Assembly (NCBI GenBank): GCA_950295325.1
Contig: OX485805.1
Span: 58,242,758 to 58,306,757, forward strand
DNA from: Polytrichum commune
Taxonomy: Eukaryota > Streptophyta > Polytrichopsida > Polytrichales > Polytrichaceae
Reading direction: 5' to 3'
Length of the DNA: 64,000 bases
The notes below the pieces were generated by a model. It did no database searches and had not been told where the DNA came from. It saw only the letters and a list, made by a program, of their open reading frames with translations. Numbering within the stretch: position 1 is the stretch's first letter; each line of letters opens with the position of its first letter. The position numbers were made by a program, and so were the translations under genes. Below are positions 24,020 through 34,918 of this stretch, piece after piece.

Positions 24020-24710
24020 TGAGTTGGTTGTCTTCTTTGACAACCATCGAGCTTTATGCTCCCATATGCAATGGCCATCCATCTTACACATAATCCACCA
24101 TTGGCAAAGGCACTCACCCCGGTATGCACCTCGAAAGGTTTGTCAAGCTCCGCGAACTTGAGCACGGGCGGCGAAGAGAACTTGGTGTTAAGCTCCCCAA
24201 AGACTCGTGACAAACATCATCTCACTCTTGGGATAGCCATTTCTTCCACAAGTCGCACAAGGTGGGACAACCATCGAGCTTCATGCTCTCATATGCCATG
24301 GCCATCCATCTTGCCTCAACATCCGCCAATGGTAAAGTCACTCGCCCCCGTATGCACCTCAAAAGGTTTGTTAAACTCCGCGAACTTGAGCACGGGCGGC
24401 GAAGAGAACTTGGTCTTAAGCTCCTCAAAGACTTGGTGGGAAGGCTCATCCCACTCTTGGGATAGCCATTTCTTGCACAAGTTGGACGAGGTCGGACAAC
24501 CATCGAGCTTCATGCTCTTATATGCAATGGCCATCCATCTTACCTCAACATCCGCCAATGGTAAAGTCACTCGCCCCCGTATGCACCTCAAAAGGTTTGT
24601 CAAACTCCGCGAACTTGAGCACGGGCGGCGAAGAGAACTTTTTCTTGAGCTCCCCAAAGGCTTGGTGACAAGGCTCATCCCACTCTTGGGATAGCCATTT
24701 TTTCCAACAT
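24020..24710 (-). repeat. Triplicated RNase H start in copy B
   Basis: Three tandem units of about 230 bp, each with the minus-strand motifs WLSQEWDEP, VFEELKTKFSSPPVLKF and FEVHTGASDFTIGG. They correspond to the RT-RNase H connection and the first RNase H strand, where FEVHTDAS is usual; the catalytic Asp is Gly here. The last copy runs into DKELLCR and the rest of RNase H. Confidence 0.85.
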
Positions 24711-25015
24711 GTTGACTAAGGTTCTAGCAACCTTAGAAAACCATGAATGAAGTGGTGGTAGTAGTTGGTTAGGCCAACAAATGACCTAAGCCTTTTTCTT
24801 GAGTCAAGGGCCAATTCTCTTCTTGGATTGCCTTCACATTCTTCATGTTCGTCCACCAACTTCCTTTGTCACCACATACCTCAAGAACTCAATTTCTCGT
24901 TGAGCAAAGTTATTTTTCACTCCTTGGCGGTAACTTTTTGGGCAACACATTGGTGAATACATCCTTGTATCTCACCAACATCCCACCAATGTGATTTGGA
25001 GGAGGCCCATCTTTC

Positions 25016-25405
25016 CTAGCCTCTCCATACATTCCTTGGAGTTGCTCCAATGGAACCACGACCATTATGTTTTCTATTTTTCAGTTGGTCCATTAAGACC
25101 AAATTCAACTTGGGTCCTCCTACCATAGGAGTCCTTGTCAATTTGAACTTCAATTCTTTGCCATTATGACACATCATAATGCACCGCAAGCTTACCGGCT
25201 TGCACCTCATATCTATCATGTGAGTTTCAAAGTAGGCGGCCTTCACAATGACATGCATTTCATCTATTTCACATTGTATGAAATTTTGACAAAAATCCAA
25301 TGTCCCACATTGAAAGGTTACATGCATCGCGGCCTCCTTTGTCTCATGCGGTTCGCCCTTTCCAAACCGCACCTTGGTGGGCTTGTTTTCTCTATCAATC
25401 GGCAA
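25016..25405 (-). pseudogene. Copy B protease-like remnant
   Basis: 129-codon minus-strand frame containing AAMHVTFQCGTLDFCQNF and ARKDGPPPNH-type sequence (here truncated). Closely similar frames occur at 31467-31856, 38065-38552 and 45808-46197. The order between the gag-like region and the RT remnant places it in the protease/linker zone. No DTG/DSG active site is visible. Confidence 0.5.
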
Positions 25406-25544
25406 GCCCCAACTCCCTTGTGAATTTTGGGCTCAAGGAGTGGTAGCCTCTTTGTCAACACATGAGACATTTCTCCCATTCATTGAGCCTCAAGGTACAA
25501 AAGATTTGGCCTTGGCTTAAGGCTACTAGCCTTGGCCACAATGC

Positions 25545-25865
25545 CATCGTCTTACATTCGGTCCTCGGCAACTTGGCTTGGCTTGGTCCGCAAAGCCAAC
25601 TTTAAACATTTCATCCGCGGAACAAATTGGTTTGGTGCCACAAAACCAATTTCTAATAGTTTGTCCGCAAAACAAACATGTTTTGCCTTGGTAGCACAAA
25701 GCCACCTTCCCACACTCCGTCCGCGGCACGAACATGAATTGCCTTGGTAGGACAAACCCACCTCCCAACATTCCGTCCGTGGCACAAGTATGATTTGCTT
25801 TGGAAGCATAAAGCCACCTTTCAACATTCCGTCCGCGGCACCAACATGTTTTGCCTAAGTAAAAT
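25545..25865 (-). repeat. 56-bp tandem repeats in copy B
   Basis: Six units anchored on GTCCGCGGCAC-like cores. The last four start at 25663, 25719, 25775 and 25831, exactly 56 bp apart; the first two are 50-52 bp. Because 56 is not a multiple of three, successive units change frame, so this is not a simple protein repeat. Confidence 0.88.
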
Positions 25866-26505
25866 GGACCAAACAATTTGCACTCATTTCTTTGGGACCT
25901 ACTTTGGCTAAAGCCACTTGTGGTGATGCGCCGCCAAACTTCTCTTTGGGACCATCGGCTTCAATGCTCTTGCAAATTTGATGGTCCCCACCATGTCCTC
26001 AAGAAGTCTTGGGGACTTAAAGAAGGCATCCACCACCCGCTTTTAAAACCCCACCTAAAAGGATGCATTTCTTAGAAAACTCGTCCGTTTTAGGTGTATC
26101 CTTCATTTGTGCGTTTGGATAGCGCACATAGGCCTTAAGAGGCTCCGGGTGCCTCGTTAGCACCAAATTCATTCCAACATCAATACCTTCCAAGCATTTC
26201 GAATTGGAATTTCAATCCAACATTAATGCCCTCCAAGGTTTTGGGTGCTTTCGGTATTCTAGGCCCCAAATGTTTTTTGAGGTTTGGGGGAGCCCTTTTC
26301 AAAGCACTCCTCCATTTTCCTTACCAAATCCACCCTCATGCCCACCATTGTCATTACAACCAATGGTATGGTCAAATTCCATTTACACATGATCTTTGTT
26401 CCAATTTGAGCCTCACAACCTTTTGGAAACCCCGGGTCACCATCATAACCCGCTTATTTGATAGCCTGTCTCCCTCAAAGTGCTAGCTCAAAATATTGGA
26501 ACCCT

Positions 26506-26517
26506 GCTCTGATACCA
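26506..26517 (-). other. Primer-binding site of copy B (initiator tRNA-Met)
   Basis: TGGTATCAGAGC on the minus strand, two bases inside the 5' LTR end. This is the 12-base complement of the plant initiator tRNA-Met 3' end used by many plant retrotransposons. Confidence 0.9.
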
Positions 26518-26519
26518 AG

Positions 26520-27493
26520 TGTCGCAACCCTTGCTAGGTCCCTTAATAATCTTGCCAATTTTCAATTCTAGCAAAGGTTACGAGTCGCTAACCCTTCGCA
26601 TTCCGCCATGCTAATGGATAGCTCCTCTTACCCCGGACCAATAGTTCATAGGAGGGAACCAACCCTCCTACTTTGCTTTCGGGACTCACCCCTTAATCGG
26701 TAACCCATTTCCCCAATGTGGACTTCCATCCATGAAAGTCCAATCCTATGTTGATCATCGCGTTGCCGGAGCAACACTACAACAACCCGAACCATACTAG
26801 GCAACTATGTCCTCACAATGGGCCAATGCCCATGGAGGCCGTGCCGTTCGGCCTCGGGTGGGTGAGGCCACACCACCTCACCCATATAAGCCTCTAGGAC
26901 TCTACACGGAGCCCCTACCCCACCGCCAACCAACCTCTTGTCTCTCTACCAAGAGTTGGGGCCAAGTGGACATTTTCCCTTAGCTGCTGGGCCTAGAACC
27001 CCCCTAGCAGCTTCAGACCATCATAACTTCCTTGTATGATGTCTGATCATAACAACCAACCACTCCATCCTCATCTACGCTTCACGTAGATGCCGATGGA
27101 CTCATTGCCTGCCCCATTCGGGCAAGTCTTGAGGAAGTTATGCCTGTTTGAACCTTGGCAGTCCCGGGAATCACTCCCAGGCACTGCTGTACCAGGGCGC
27201 TGTCCCGGGACAGCGCCCCACTCAAATGGCCATAACTCCTAGCTCACACCTCCGATTGAGGTGTTCTTGAGCATTCTAGAATCACCACGCCATGAGCTAC
27301 GCATAGCTCATGGCCTTACCCTTGTGCCTCCTAGTCTCCGTGGGTGGGAGGCGTTCCCAACGCCCGGGGCCCTCACCCACACTAGGATCACTTGGGCCCT
27401 CTCACCAACGGCGCCACAAGTCCCGGGTGTCACTCCGGGGTCCCCCTTGTGCCCATGGTGTTTCGGGCACTCCTCATGGAGAGGTGCGCGACA
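26520..27493 (-). repeat. Full LTR beside the primer site of copy B
   Basis: 974 bp, TGTCGC...GCGACA, adjacent to the primer site. It is not directly flanked by a target duplication; a second partial LTR follows immediately. Confidence 0.9.
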
Positions 27494-28072
27494 CCTACCC
27501 CACCGTCAACCAACCTCTTGTCTCTCTACCAAGAGTTGGGGCCAAGTGGACATTTTCCCTTAGCCGCTGGGCCTAAAACCCCCCAGCAGCTTCAGACCAT
27601 CATAACTTCCTTGTATGATGTCTGATCATAACAACCAACCACTCCATCCTCATCTACGCTTCACGTAGATGCCGATGGACTCATTGCCTGCCCCATTCGG
27701 GCAAGTCTTGAGGAAGTTATGCCTGTTTGAACCTTGGCAGTCCCGGGAATCACTCCCAGGCACTGCTGCACCAGGGCGCTGTCCCGGGACAGCGCCCCAC
27801 TCAAATGGCCATAACTCCTAGCTCACACGTCAGATTGAGGTGTTCTTGAGCATTCTAGAATCACCACGCCATGAGCTACGTAAAGCTCATGGCCTTACCC
27901 TTGTGCTTCCTAGTCTTCGTGGATGGGAGGCGTTCCCAACGCCCGGGGACCTCACCCACACTAGGATCACTTGGGCCCTCTCACCAATGGCGCCACAAGT
28001 CCCGGGTGTCACTCCGGGGTCCCCCTTGTGCCCATGGTGTTTCGGCCACTCCTCATGGAGAGGTGCGCGACA
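27494..28072 (-). repeat. Partial LTR fused behind the 5' LTR of copy B
   Basis: 579 bp corresponding to the outer part of the LTR, starting at CCTACCCCACCG and ending in GCGCGACA. The GAGTT duplication after it pairs with the one at 20595, so this fragment marks the original 5' end of the element. Confidence 0.88.
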
Positions 28073-28245
28073 GAGTTTGTGACCACAACATAGTAAACTA
28101 GAGATCATGTCGTGAGTAGTAGTAGCTAATGTTGTTGAGCTCTCGAGTATGAAATCTGAAGTTCATTCTTAGCGCAAAGTTGGCTAGCTTTGGAGTGATA
28201 TAAATTTGCTAGACTAAATGTTACTGGGGTGGATACTTTGAACAG

Positions 28246-28554
28246 GGAAAGAAACGGAAGGCAGAAGACGAAGGTCCCACTTAGCAGGAGGTTGCAGAGT
28301 TGGAGACTCAGAACGATGAGGAGGTAAGCTCCGGCTCAAGGGAGAAGGTGGCCACCGATGTTGCAGGTGACAAAGAGGGCGGGATAGGAACTCCGAAGAA
28401 GAGGGCGCGGGCCACGGAGTTGCAGAAGCTACAGGTTGGAATGCAGTCACCGCAAATGCCCCGGAAATTACGAGCCAAGCATTATGTGGAAAAGGAATCG
28501 GAGAAGATTGGCAAGAAGCGGCCCCCCAAGAAAGGTGCATCAAAAATCACAAAG
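28246..28554 (+). CDS. Transposase-like gene, exon 5 (basic linker)
   Basis: 103 codons in phase 0 between acceptor GAACAG and donor GTAGGA. Lys/Arg-rich (GKKRKAEDEGPT, TPKKRARATELQKLQ, KIGKKRPPKKG), with several nuclear-localisation-like runs. One TAG at 28282-28284 lies just before CAG, consistent with CAG-to-TAG. The linker precedes the DUF8039-like end. Confidence 0.6.
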
Positions 28555-28940
28555 GTAGGACAATGACTTATGCTTGACTTATGCTTGACTAATGCTTGAC
28601 TAATGCTTGACTTATGCTTGTCTAATGCTTGTCTAATGCTTGGCTAACCCGTGACTAATGTTTGACTAACACGTGACTAATGGTTGACTAACCCGTGACC
28701 AATGCTTGACTAACCCGTGACTAATGCTTGACTAACCCGTGACTAGGTCTAGACAAATGCTTGACTAGGTCTAGTCAACATGTCGTAAATATCTTTAGCA
28801 GAGTGGGCACTACATGTTTACTACTGGTAATTGACAATGCTTGACTTTTTGAATGTCACTGGTATTAGTAATCAAATGACAAGTCATGTATCCATGGTTG
28901 TAGCTCTTACTAACTCCGAAGCATGTCAATTTCTTTGTAG
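28555..28940 (+). repeat. Intron with a TGACTAATGCT minisatellite
   Basis: The intron begins GTAGGA and ends TTTGTAG. From about 28563 to 28790 it is built of imperfect 10-20-bp units with TGACTAATGCT or TGACTAACCCG. The adjoining 28763-28845 block recurs downstream at 30852-30935. Confidence 0.8.
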
Positions 28941-29261
28941 GAGAAAGAAACATTGAAGGAGGTTGAAGCAATGCTACCCTTTGTAGCAGGAGACATTGTA
29001 CAGATCATGGGAATAGGAGTCGACGAGGAATCTCTTCTAGTAGGGGAAGGGAGGGTCACGACTCTTCCGAGGGGGACATTGCACGGAGTAGTAATCGCTG
29101 AAGGAACTGTGTCCTTGGCAGTGCTGCAGAGCCACGATGACGGATATGTGCTATATAAACCCTTAATGCTAGATGATCCAGTAGTCTCGAAAATTGGTGA
29201 TGCCGTTGGGCAGTTTATTTTGTGGCCCACAGAATGTTTGCGCCGGCCTCCACCAGTTTAG
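28941..29261 (+). CDS. Transposase-like gene, last exon (DUF8039-like)
   Basis: 106 codons and a TAG stop, from acceptor TTTGTAG. The pattern is VAGDIVQIMGIG, VGEGRVTTLPRGTLHGVVI, DDGYVLYKPLMLDDPVVSKIG, DAVGQFILWPTECL. It fits the beta-rich DUF8039 domain at the C-terminus of many plant En/Spm-type proteins (a GD.V.L start, an internal gly-rich repeat, an IAWP-like end). Function unknown. The stop after PPPV appears to be the natural end. Confidence 0.65.
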   Translation, partial: EKETLKEVEAMLPFVAGDIVQIMGIGVDEESLLVGEGRVTTLPRGTLHGVVIAEGTVSLAVLQSHDDGYVLYKPLMLDDPVVSKIGDAVGQFILWPTECLRRPPPV

Positions 29262-29694
29262 TTTTTGACTAGTTCTAGGAACCCGCATGTGCTTATGGGA
29301 GGACTATACCCAGAAACGATTATTTTCAATATAAAATGCTCTTTTAACCAGTGTATGGATTGCCACCAGTGATTGTTTCTATGGAATGTTGGAATATGCG
29401 CAGCTGAGCTTGTTACCACAAGTAGTACAGATTGCACATACATGGATATGCATCTAATTCTATCACTAGTCGTATTAATTTGACTACTTGTGATAGCAAT
29501 ATTAAAAATGAAGACCAGAACAATTCACATGGGCTGAATAGAGTCAGTCACGAATCTGGAATGCAAGACTAAAGTGAATGAGGAGAGTTGACTATGCGTA
29601 GTAGTTTCCAATTGACAACAATTACTAAAACGATTGCAAGTAGTGAAGAAGACAATCTTTGAGGCCAGCTGAATGCCAATTGTGTGACTAGTTT
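29262..29694 (+). other. 3' flank of the transposase-like gene
   Basis: No gene seen. AT-rich with several TGACTA/TAGTCA motifs. Continues after the solo LTR at 30668. Confidence 0.5.
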
Positions 29695-30667
29695 TGTCGC
29701 GCACCTCTCCATGAGGAGTGCCCGAAACACCATGGGCACAAGGGGGACCCCGGAGTGACACCCGGGACTTGTGGCGCCGTTGGTGAGAGGGCCCAAGTGA
29801 TCCTAGTGTGGGTGAGGGCCCCGGGCGTTGGGAACGCCTCCCACCCACGAAGATTAGGAGGCACAAGGGTAAGGCCATGAGTTATGCGTAGCTCATGGCG
29901 TGGTGATTCTAGAAAGCTCAAGAACACCTCAATCGGAGGTGTGAGCTAGGAGTTATGGCCATTTGAGTGGGGCGCTGTCCCGGGACAGCGCCCTGGTACA
30001 GCAGTGCCTGGGAGTGATTCCCGGGACTGCCAAGCTTCAAACAGGCATAACTTCCTCAAGACTTGCTCAAATGGAGCAAGTGAGGAGTCCATTGGCATCT
30101 ACGTGAAGCGTAGATGAACATGGAGTGGTTGGTTGTTATGATCAGACATCATACAAGGAAGTTATGATGGTCTGAAGCTGCTGGGGGGGTTCTAGGCCCA
30201 GCAGCTAAAGGAAAATGTCCACTTGGCCCCAACTCTTGGTAGAGAGACAAGAGGTTGGTTGACGGTGGGGTAGGGGCCCCGCGTGAAGTCCTAGAGGCTT
30301 ATATGGGTGAGGTGGTGTGGCCTCACCCACCCGAGGCCGAACGGCAAGGCCTCCATGGGCTTTGGCCTAGTGTGAGGCCATAGTTGCCTAGTATGCTTCG
30401 GGTTGTTGTAGTGTTGCTCCGGCAATGCGATGATCAACATAGGATTGGACTTCCATGAATGGAAGTCCACATTGGGGAAATGGGTTACCGATTAAGGGGT
30501 GAGTCCCGAAAGCAAAGTAGGAGGGTTGGTTCCCTCCTATGAACTATTGGTCCGGGGTAAGAGGAGCTATCCATTAGCATGACGGAATGCGAATGGTTAG
30601 CGCTCGTAACCTTTGCTAGAAACGAAAATTGGCAAGATTGTTAAGGGACCTAGCAAGGGTTGCGACA
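29695..30667 (+). mobile_element. Solo LTR, plus orientation
   Basis: 973 bp, TGTCGCGCACC...GGTTGCGACA, with AGTTT duplicated at 29690-29694 and 30668-30672. No internal sequence. Inserted in the 3' flank of the transposase-like gene. Confidence 0.95.
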
Positions 30668-31180
30668 AGTTTTAGTCAAGGTAAACCCTGGATTGTCCAC
30701 CATGAACAATCCCTTGACTAATCCTAGTCACACCAATGTGACTAAATATAGTGGAACGTTGTAGCAAAGATGATTGTTTTTTTTGGATTATACACAAATC
30801 ATTATGACTAGACTTAGTGAAGCGACATAATTATTGACATGACTAAGCTTTTACTAGGTATAGTCAAGATATCGTAACTATCTTTACTAGAGTGGGCACT
30901 ACATGTTTACTACTGGTAGTTAACAATACTTGACTATATGTAGTCGAGACACAGGAGGTCCCAAGGGCGGTGCCAATCGAGGTCCCAAAAGGTCATTGGG
31001 AACGTGCATAGGGAACGAAATGCCCACAGAATAAACCATAGTCAACTTGTTGCAAGCGACTGGTCCGACCTGACAAGCATTTGACTCACTTTGCCACTAC
31101 AGTAGTTCTAGTCAAGTACCTGGTTTTATACCATTTTTAGTCGAAAACCCTAGTCAAAAAAGCATGTATTTGGCATAGTG
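30668..31180 (+). repeat. TGACTA/TAGTCA-rich subterminal-like region
   Basis: Many copies of TGACTA, TAGTCA or CTAGTC in both directions, plus an imperfect copy (30852-30935) of the intron block 28763-28845. CACTA-type elements carry such short subterminal repeats as transposase binding sites, so this may be the 3' end of the broken transposon. The end itself is not visible: at 31181 it is cut by an LTR fragment. Confidence 0.5.
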
Positions 31181-31466
31181 CTTGGGCCCTCTCACCAACG
31201 GCGCCACAAGTCCCGGGTGTCACTCCGGGGTCCCCCTTGTGCCCATGGTGTTTCGGCCACTCCTCATGGAGAGGTGCGCGACATTGACATTCTTCATGTT
31301 CATCCACCAACTTCCTTTGTCACCACATACCTCAAGAACTCAATTTCTCGTTGAGCAAAGTTATTTTTCACTCCTTGGCGGTAACTTTTTGGGCAACACA
31401 TTGGTGAATACATCCTTGTATCTCACCAACATCCCACCAATGTGATTTGGAGGAGGCCCATCTTTC

Positions 31467-31856
31467 CTAGCCTCTCCATACATTCCTTGGAGTTGCTCCA
31501 ATGGAACCACGACCATTATGTTTTCTATTTTTCAGTTGGTCCATTAAGACCAAATTCAACTTGGGTCCTCCTACCATAGGAGTCCTTGTCAATTTGAACA
31601 TCAACTCATTGCCATTATGACATATCATAATGCACCGCAAGCACACCGGCTTGCACCTCACATCTTTCATGTGAGTTTCAAAGAAGGCGGCCTTCACAAT
31701 GACATGCATTTCATCTATTTCACATGGTATGAAATTTTGACAAAAATCCAATGTCCCACATTGAAAGGTTACATGCATCGCGGCCTCCTTTGTCTCATGC
31801 GGTTCGCCCTTTCCAAACCGCACCTTGGTGGGCTTGCCCGCTCTATCAATCGGCAA
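31467..31856 (-). pseudogene. Protease-like remnant of element E
   Basis: 129 codons, almost the same as the frame at 25016-25405. An open frame survives, but there is no start context and no active-site motif visible. Confidence 0.45.
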
Positions 31857-32708
31857 GCCCCAACTCCCTTGTGAATTTTGGGCTCAAGAAGGAATGGCTT
31901 GCCTCTTTGTCAACCCATGAGACATTTCTCCCATTCATTTGAGCCTCAAGGTACAAAAGACTTGGCCTCGGCTTAAGGCTACTAGCCTTGGCCACAATGC
32001 CATCGTCTTACATTTGGTCCTCCGCAACTTGGCTTGGCTTGGTCCGCAAAGCCAACTTTAAACATTTCGTCCGCGGGACAAATTGGTTTGGTGCCACAAA
32101 ACCAATTTCTAATAGTTTGTCCGCAAAACAAACATGTTTTGCCTTGGTAGTACAAAGCCACCTTCCCACACTCCGTCCGCGGCACAAACATGAATTGCCT
32201 TGGTAGGACAAACACACCTCCCAACATTCCGTCCACGGCACAAGTATGATTTTCTTTGGAAGCATAAAGCCACCTTTCAACATTCCGTCCGCGGCACCAA
32301 CATGTTTTGCCTAAGTAAAATGGACCAAACAATTTGCACTCATTTCTTTGGGACCTACTTTGGCTAAAGCCACTTGTGGTGATGCGCCGCCAAACTTCTC
32401 TTTGGGACCATCGGCTTCAATGCTCTTGCAAACTTGATGGTCCCCACCATGTCCTCAAGAAGCCTTGGGGACTTAAACAAGGCATCCACCACCCGCTTTT
32501 AAAACCCCACCTAAAAGGATGCATTTCTTAGAAAGCTCGTCCGTTTTAGGTGTATCCTTCATTTGTGCGTTTGAATAGCGCACATAGGCCTTAAGAGGCC
32601 CCGGGTGCCTCATTAGCACCAAATTCATTCCAACATCAATACCTTCCAGGCATTTCGAATTGGAATTTCAATCCAACATTAATGCCCTCCAAGGTTTTGG
32701 GTGCTTTC

Positions 32709-33684
32709 TGTCGCAACCCTTGCTGGCCCCCCTTGACAATCTTGCCAATTTTCAATTCTAGCAAAGGTTACGAGCGCTAACCCTTCGCATACCGCCATGC
32801 TAATGGTTAGCTCCTCTTACCCCGGACCATATAGTTCATAGAAGGGGAACCAACCCTCCTACTTTGCTTTCGGGACTCACCCCTTAATCGGTAACCCATT
32901 TCTTTGATGTGGACTTCCATCCATGGAAGTCCAATCCTATGTTGATCATCGTGTTGCCGGAGCAACACTACAACAACCCGAACCATACTAGGCAACTATG
33001 GCCTCACAATGGGCCAAAGCCCATGGAGGCCGTGCCGTTCGGCCTCGGGTGGGTGAGGCCACACCACCTCACCCATATAAGCCTCTAGGACTCTACACGG
33101 GGCCCCTACCCCACCGCCAACCAACCTCTTGTCTCTCTACCAAGAGTTCGGGCCAAGTGGACATTTTCCTTTAGCTGCTGGGCCTAGAACCCCCCCAGCA
33201 GCTTCAGACCATCATAACTTCCTTGTATGATGTCTGATCATAACAACCAACCACTTCATTTTCATCTACGCTTCACGTAGATGCCGATGGACTCCTCACT
33301 TGCCCCATTCGGGCAAGTCTTGAGGAAGTTATGCCTGTTTGAAGCTTGGCAGTCCCGGGAATCACTCCTAGGCACTGCTGTACCAGGGCGCTGTCCCGGG
33401 ACAGCACCCCACTCAAATGGCCATAACTCCTAGCTCACACCTCCGATTGAGGTGATCTTGAGCATTCTAGAATCACCACGCCATGAGCTACGCATAGCTT
33501 ATGACCTTACCCTTGTGCATCCTAGTCTCCGTGGGTGGGAGGCGTTCCCAACGCCCGGGGACCTCACCCACACTAGGATCACTTGGGCCCTCTCACCAAC
33601 GGCGCCACAAGTCCCGGGTGTCACTCCGGGGTCCCCCTTGTGCCCACGGTGTTTCGGGCACTCTTCATGGAGAGGTGCGCGACA
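32709..33684 (-). mobile_element. Solo LTR nested in element E
   Basis: 976 bp, TGTCGC...GCGACA, with CTTTC at 32704-32708 and 33685-33689. Removing it and one CTTTC restores the internal sequence found intact near 26248 in copy B. Confidence 0.95.
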
Positions 33685-33943
33685 CTTTCGGTATTCTAGG
33701 CCCCAAAAGTTTTTTGAGGTTTCCAGGAGCCCTTTTCAAAGCACTCCTCCATTTTCCTTACCAAATCGACCCTCATGCCCACCATTGTCATTAGAACCAA
33801 TGGCATGGTCAAATTCCACTTGCACATGATCCTTGTTCCAATTTGAGCCTCACAACCTTTTGGAAACCCCGGGCTCACCATCATAACCCTCATTTTTGAT
33901 AGCCATGTTTCCCTCAAAGTGCGAGCTCATAACTTGGAACCCT

Positions 33944-34918
33944 TGTCGCAACCCTTGCTAGTCCCCCTTGACCATCTTGCCAATTTTCAATTTTAGCAAA
34001 GGTTACGAGCGCTAACCATTCGCATTCCGCCATGCTAATGGTTAGCTCCTCCTACCCCGGACCTTATAGTTCATAGGAGGGAAACCAACCCTCCTACTTT
34101 GCTTTCGGGACTCACCCCTTAATCGGTAACCCATTCCTAGATGTGGACTTCCATCCATGGAAGTCCAATCCCATGTTGATCATCGCATTGCCGGAGCAAC
34201 ACTACAACAACCCGAACCATACTAGGCAACTATGGCCTCACAATGGGCCAATGCCCATGGAGGCCTTGCCGTTTGGCCTCGGGTGGGTGAGGCCACACCA
34301 CCTCACCCATATAAGCCTCTAGGACTTCACGCGGGGCCCCTACCCCACCGTCAACCAACCTCTTGTCTCTCTACCAAGAGTTGGGGCCAAGTGGACACTT
34401 TCCTTTAGCTGCTGGGCCTAGAACCCCCCCAGCAGCTTCAGACCATCATAACTTCCTTGTATGAAGTCTGATCATAACAACCAACCACTCCATCCTCATC
34501 TACGCTTCACGTAGATGCCCATGGACTCCTCACTTGCCCCATTCAGGCAAGTAATGAGGAAGTTATGCCTGCTTGAACCTTGGCAGTCCCGGGAATCACT
34601 CCCAGGCACTGCTGTACCAGGGCGCTGTCCCGGGACAGCGCCCCACTCAAATGGCCATAACTCCTAGCTCACACGTCAGATTGAGGTGTTCTTGAGCATT
34701 CTAGAATCACCACGCCATGAGCTACGCATAGCTCATGGCCTTACCCTAGTGCCTCCTAGTCTCCGTGGCTGGGAGGCGTTCCCAACGCCCGGGGCCCTCA
34801 CCCACACTAGGATCACTTGGGCCCTCTCACCAACGGCGCCACAAGTCCCGGGTGTCACTCCGGGGTCCCCCTTGTGCCCATGGTGTTTCGGGCACTCCTC
34901 ATGGAGGGGTGCGCGACA
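33944..34918 (-). repeat. 3' LTR of element D
   Basis: 975 bp. It borders the 3' internal end (CTCACCCCCACC on the plus strand) on its right and the truncated element E on its left, with no duplication. Confidence 0.9.

Larger units (their letters stand above)
20600..28072 (-). mobile_element. LTR retrotransposon copy B, chromovirus-like, RT-deleted
   Basis: Minus-strand element flanked by GAGTT at 20595-20599 and 28073-28077. The 3' LTR is 20600-21572. The internal region is 21573-26519 and carries an initiator-Met primer site. The 5' side is a full LTR (26520-27493) followed by a partial LTR (27494-28072). Remnants in order on the minus strand: 56-bp repeats, protease-like block, RT thumb, three RNase H repeats, integrase and chromodomain. 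Many stops break the frames and the RT palm is absent. It sits in an intron of the transposase-like gene. Confidence 0.92.
693..29261 (+). pseudogene. Transposase_24/DUF8039-like gene split by retroelements
   Basis: Six candidate exons on the plus strand can be joined in phase 0 with GT/AG junctions: 693-1010, 2800-2883, 3414-3619 plus 16071-16857, 20003-20350, 28246-28554 and 28941-29261. The predicted protein has a charged N-terminal region, a block like Pfam Transposase_24 (plant Ptta/En/Spm proteins), a coiled-coil segment, a basic linker and a C-terminal domain like DUF8039 that ends in a normal stop. Such proteins belong to CACTA-type DNA transposons, where they are thought to act in the nucleus on element ends. 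The 5' end is lost upstream of the LTR at 1-692. A gypsy element splits exon 3 and a second element sits in intron 4. In-frame stops lie at 3549 (TAA) and 28282 (TAG), so I call it a pseudogene. Family assignment is by eye. Confidence 0.7.
31181..33943 (-). mobile_element. Truncated TGTCGC-family element E
   Basis: A 103-bp LTR end (31181-31283) is fused to internal sequence that in copy B lies from about 24833 to 26505. The 3' part of the internal region (RNase H, integrase and chromodomain) is missing. It retains the protease-like frame (31467-31856) and 56-bp repeats (about 32000-32320), and holds a solo LTR at 32709-33684. At 33943 it abuts the LTR of element D with the primer site mostly deleted (only GGAACCCT remains). 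Confidence 0.85.
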
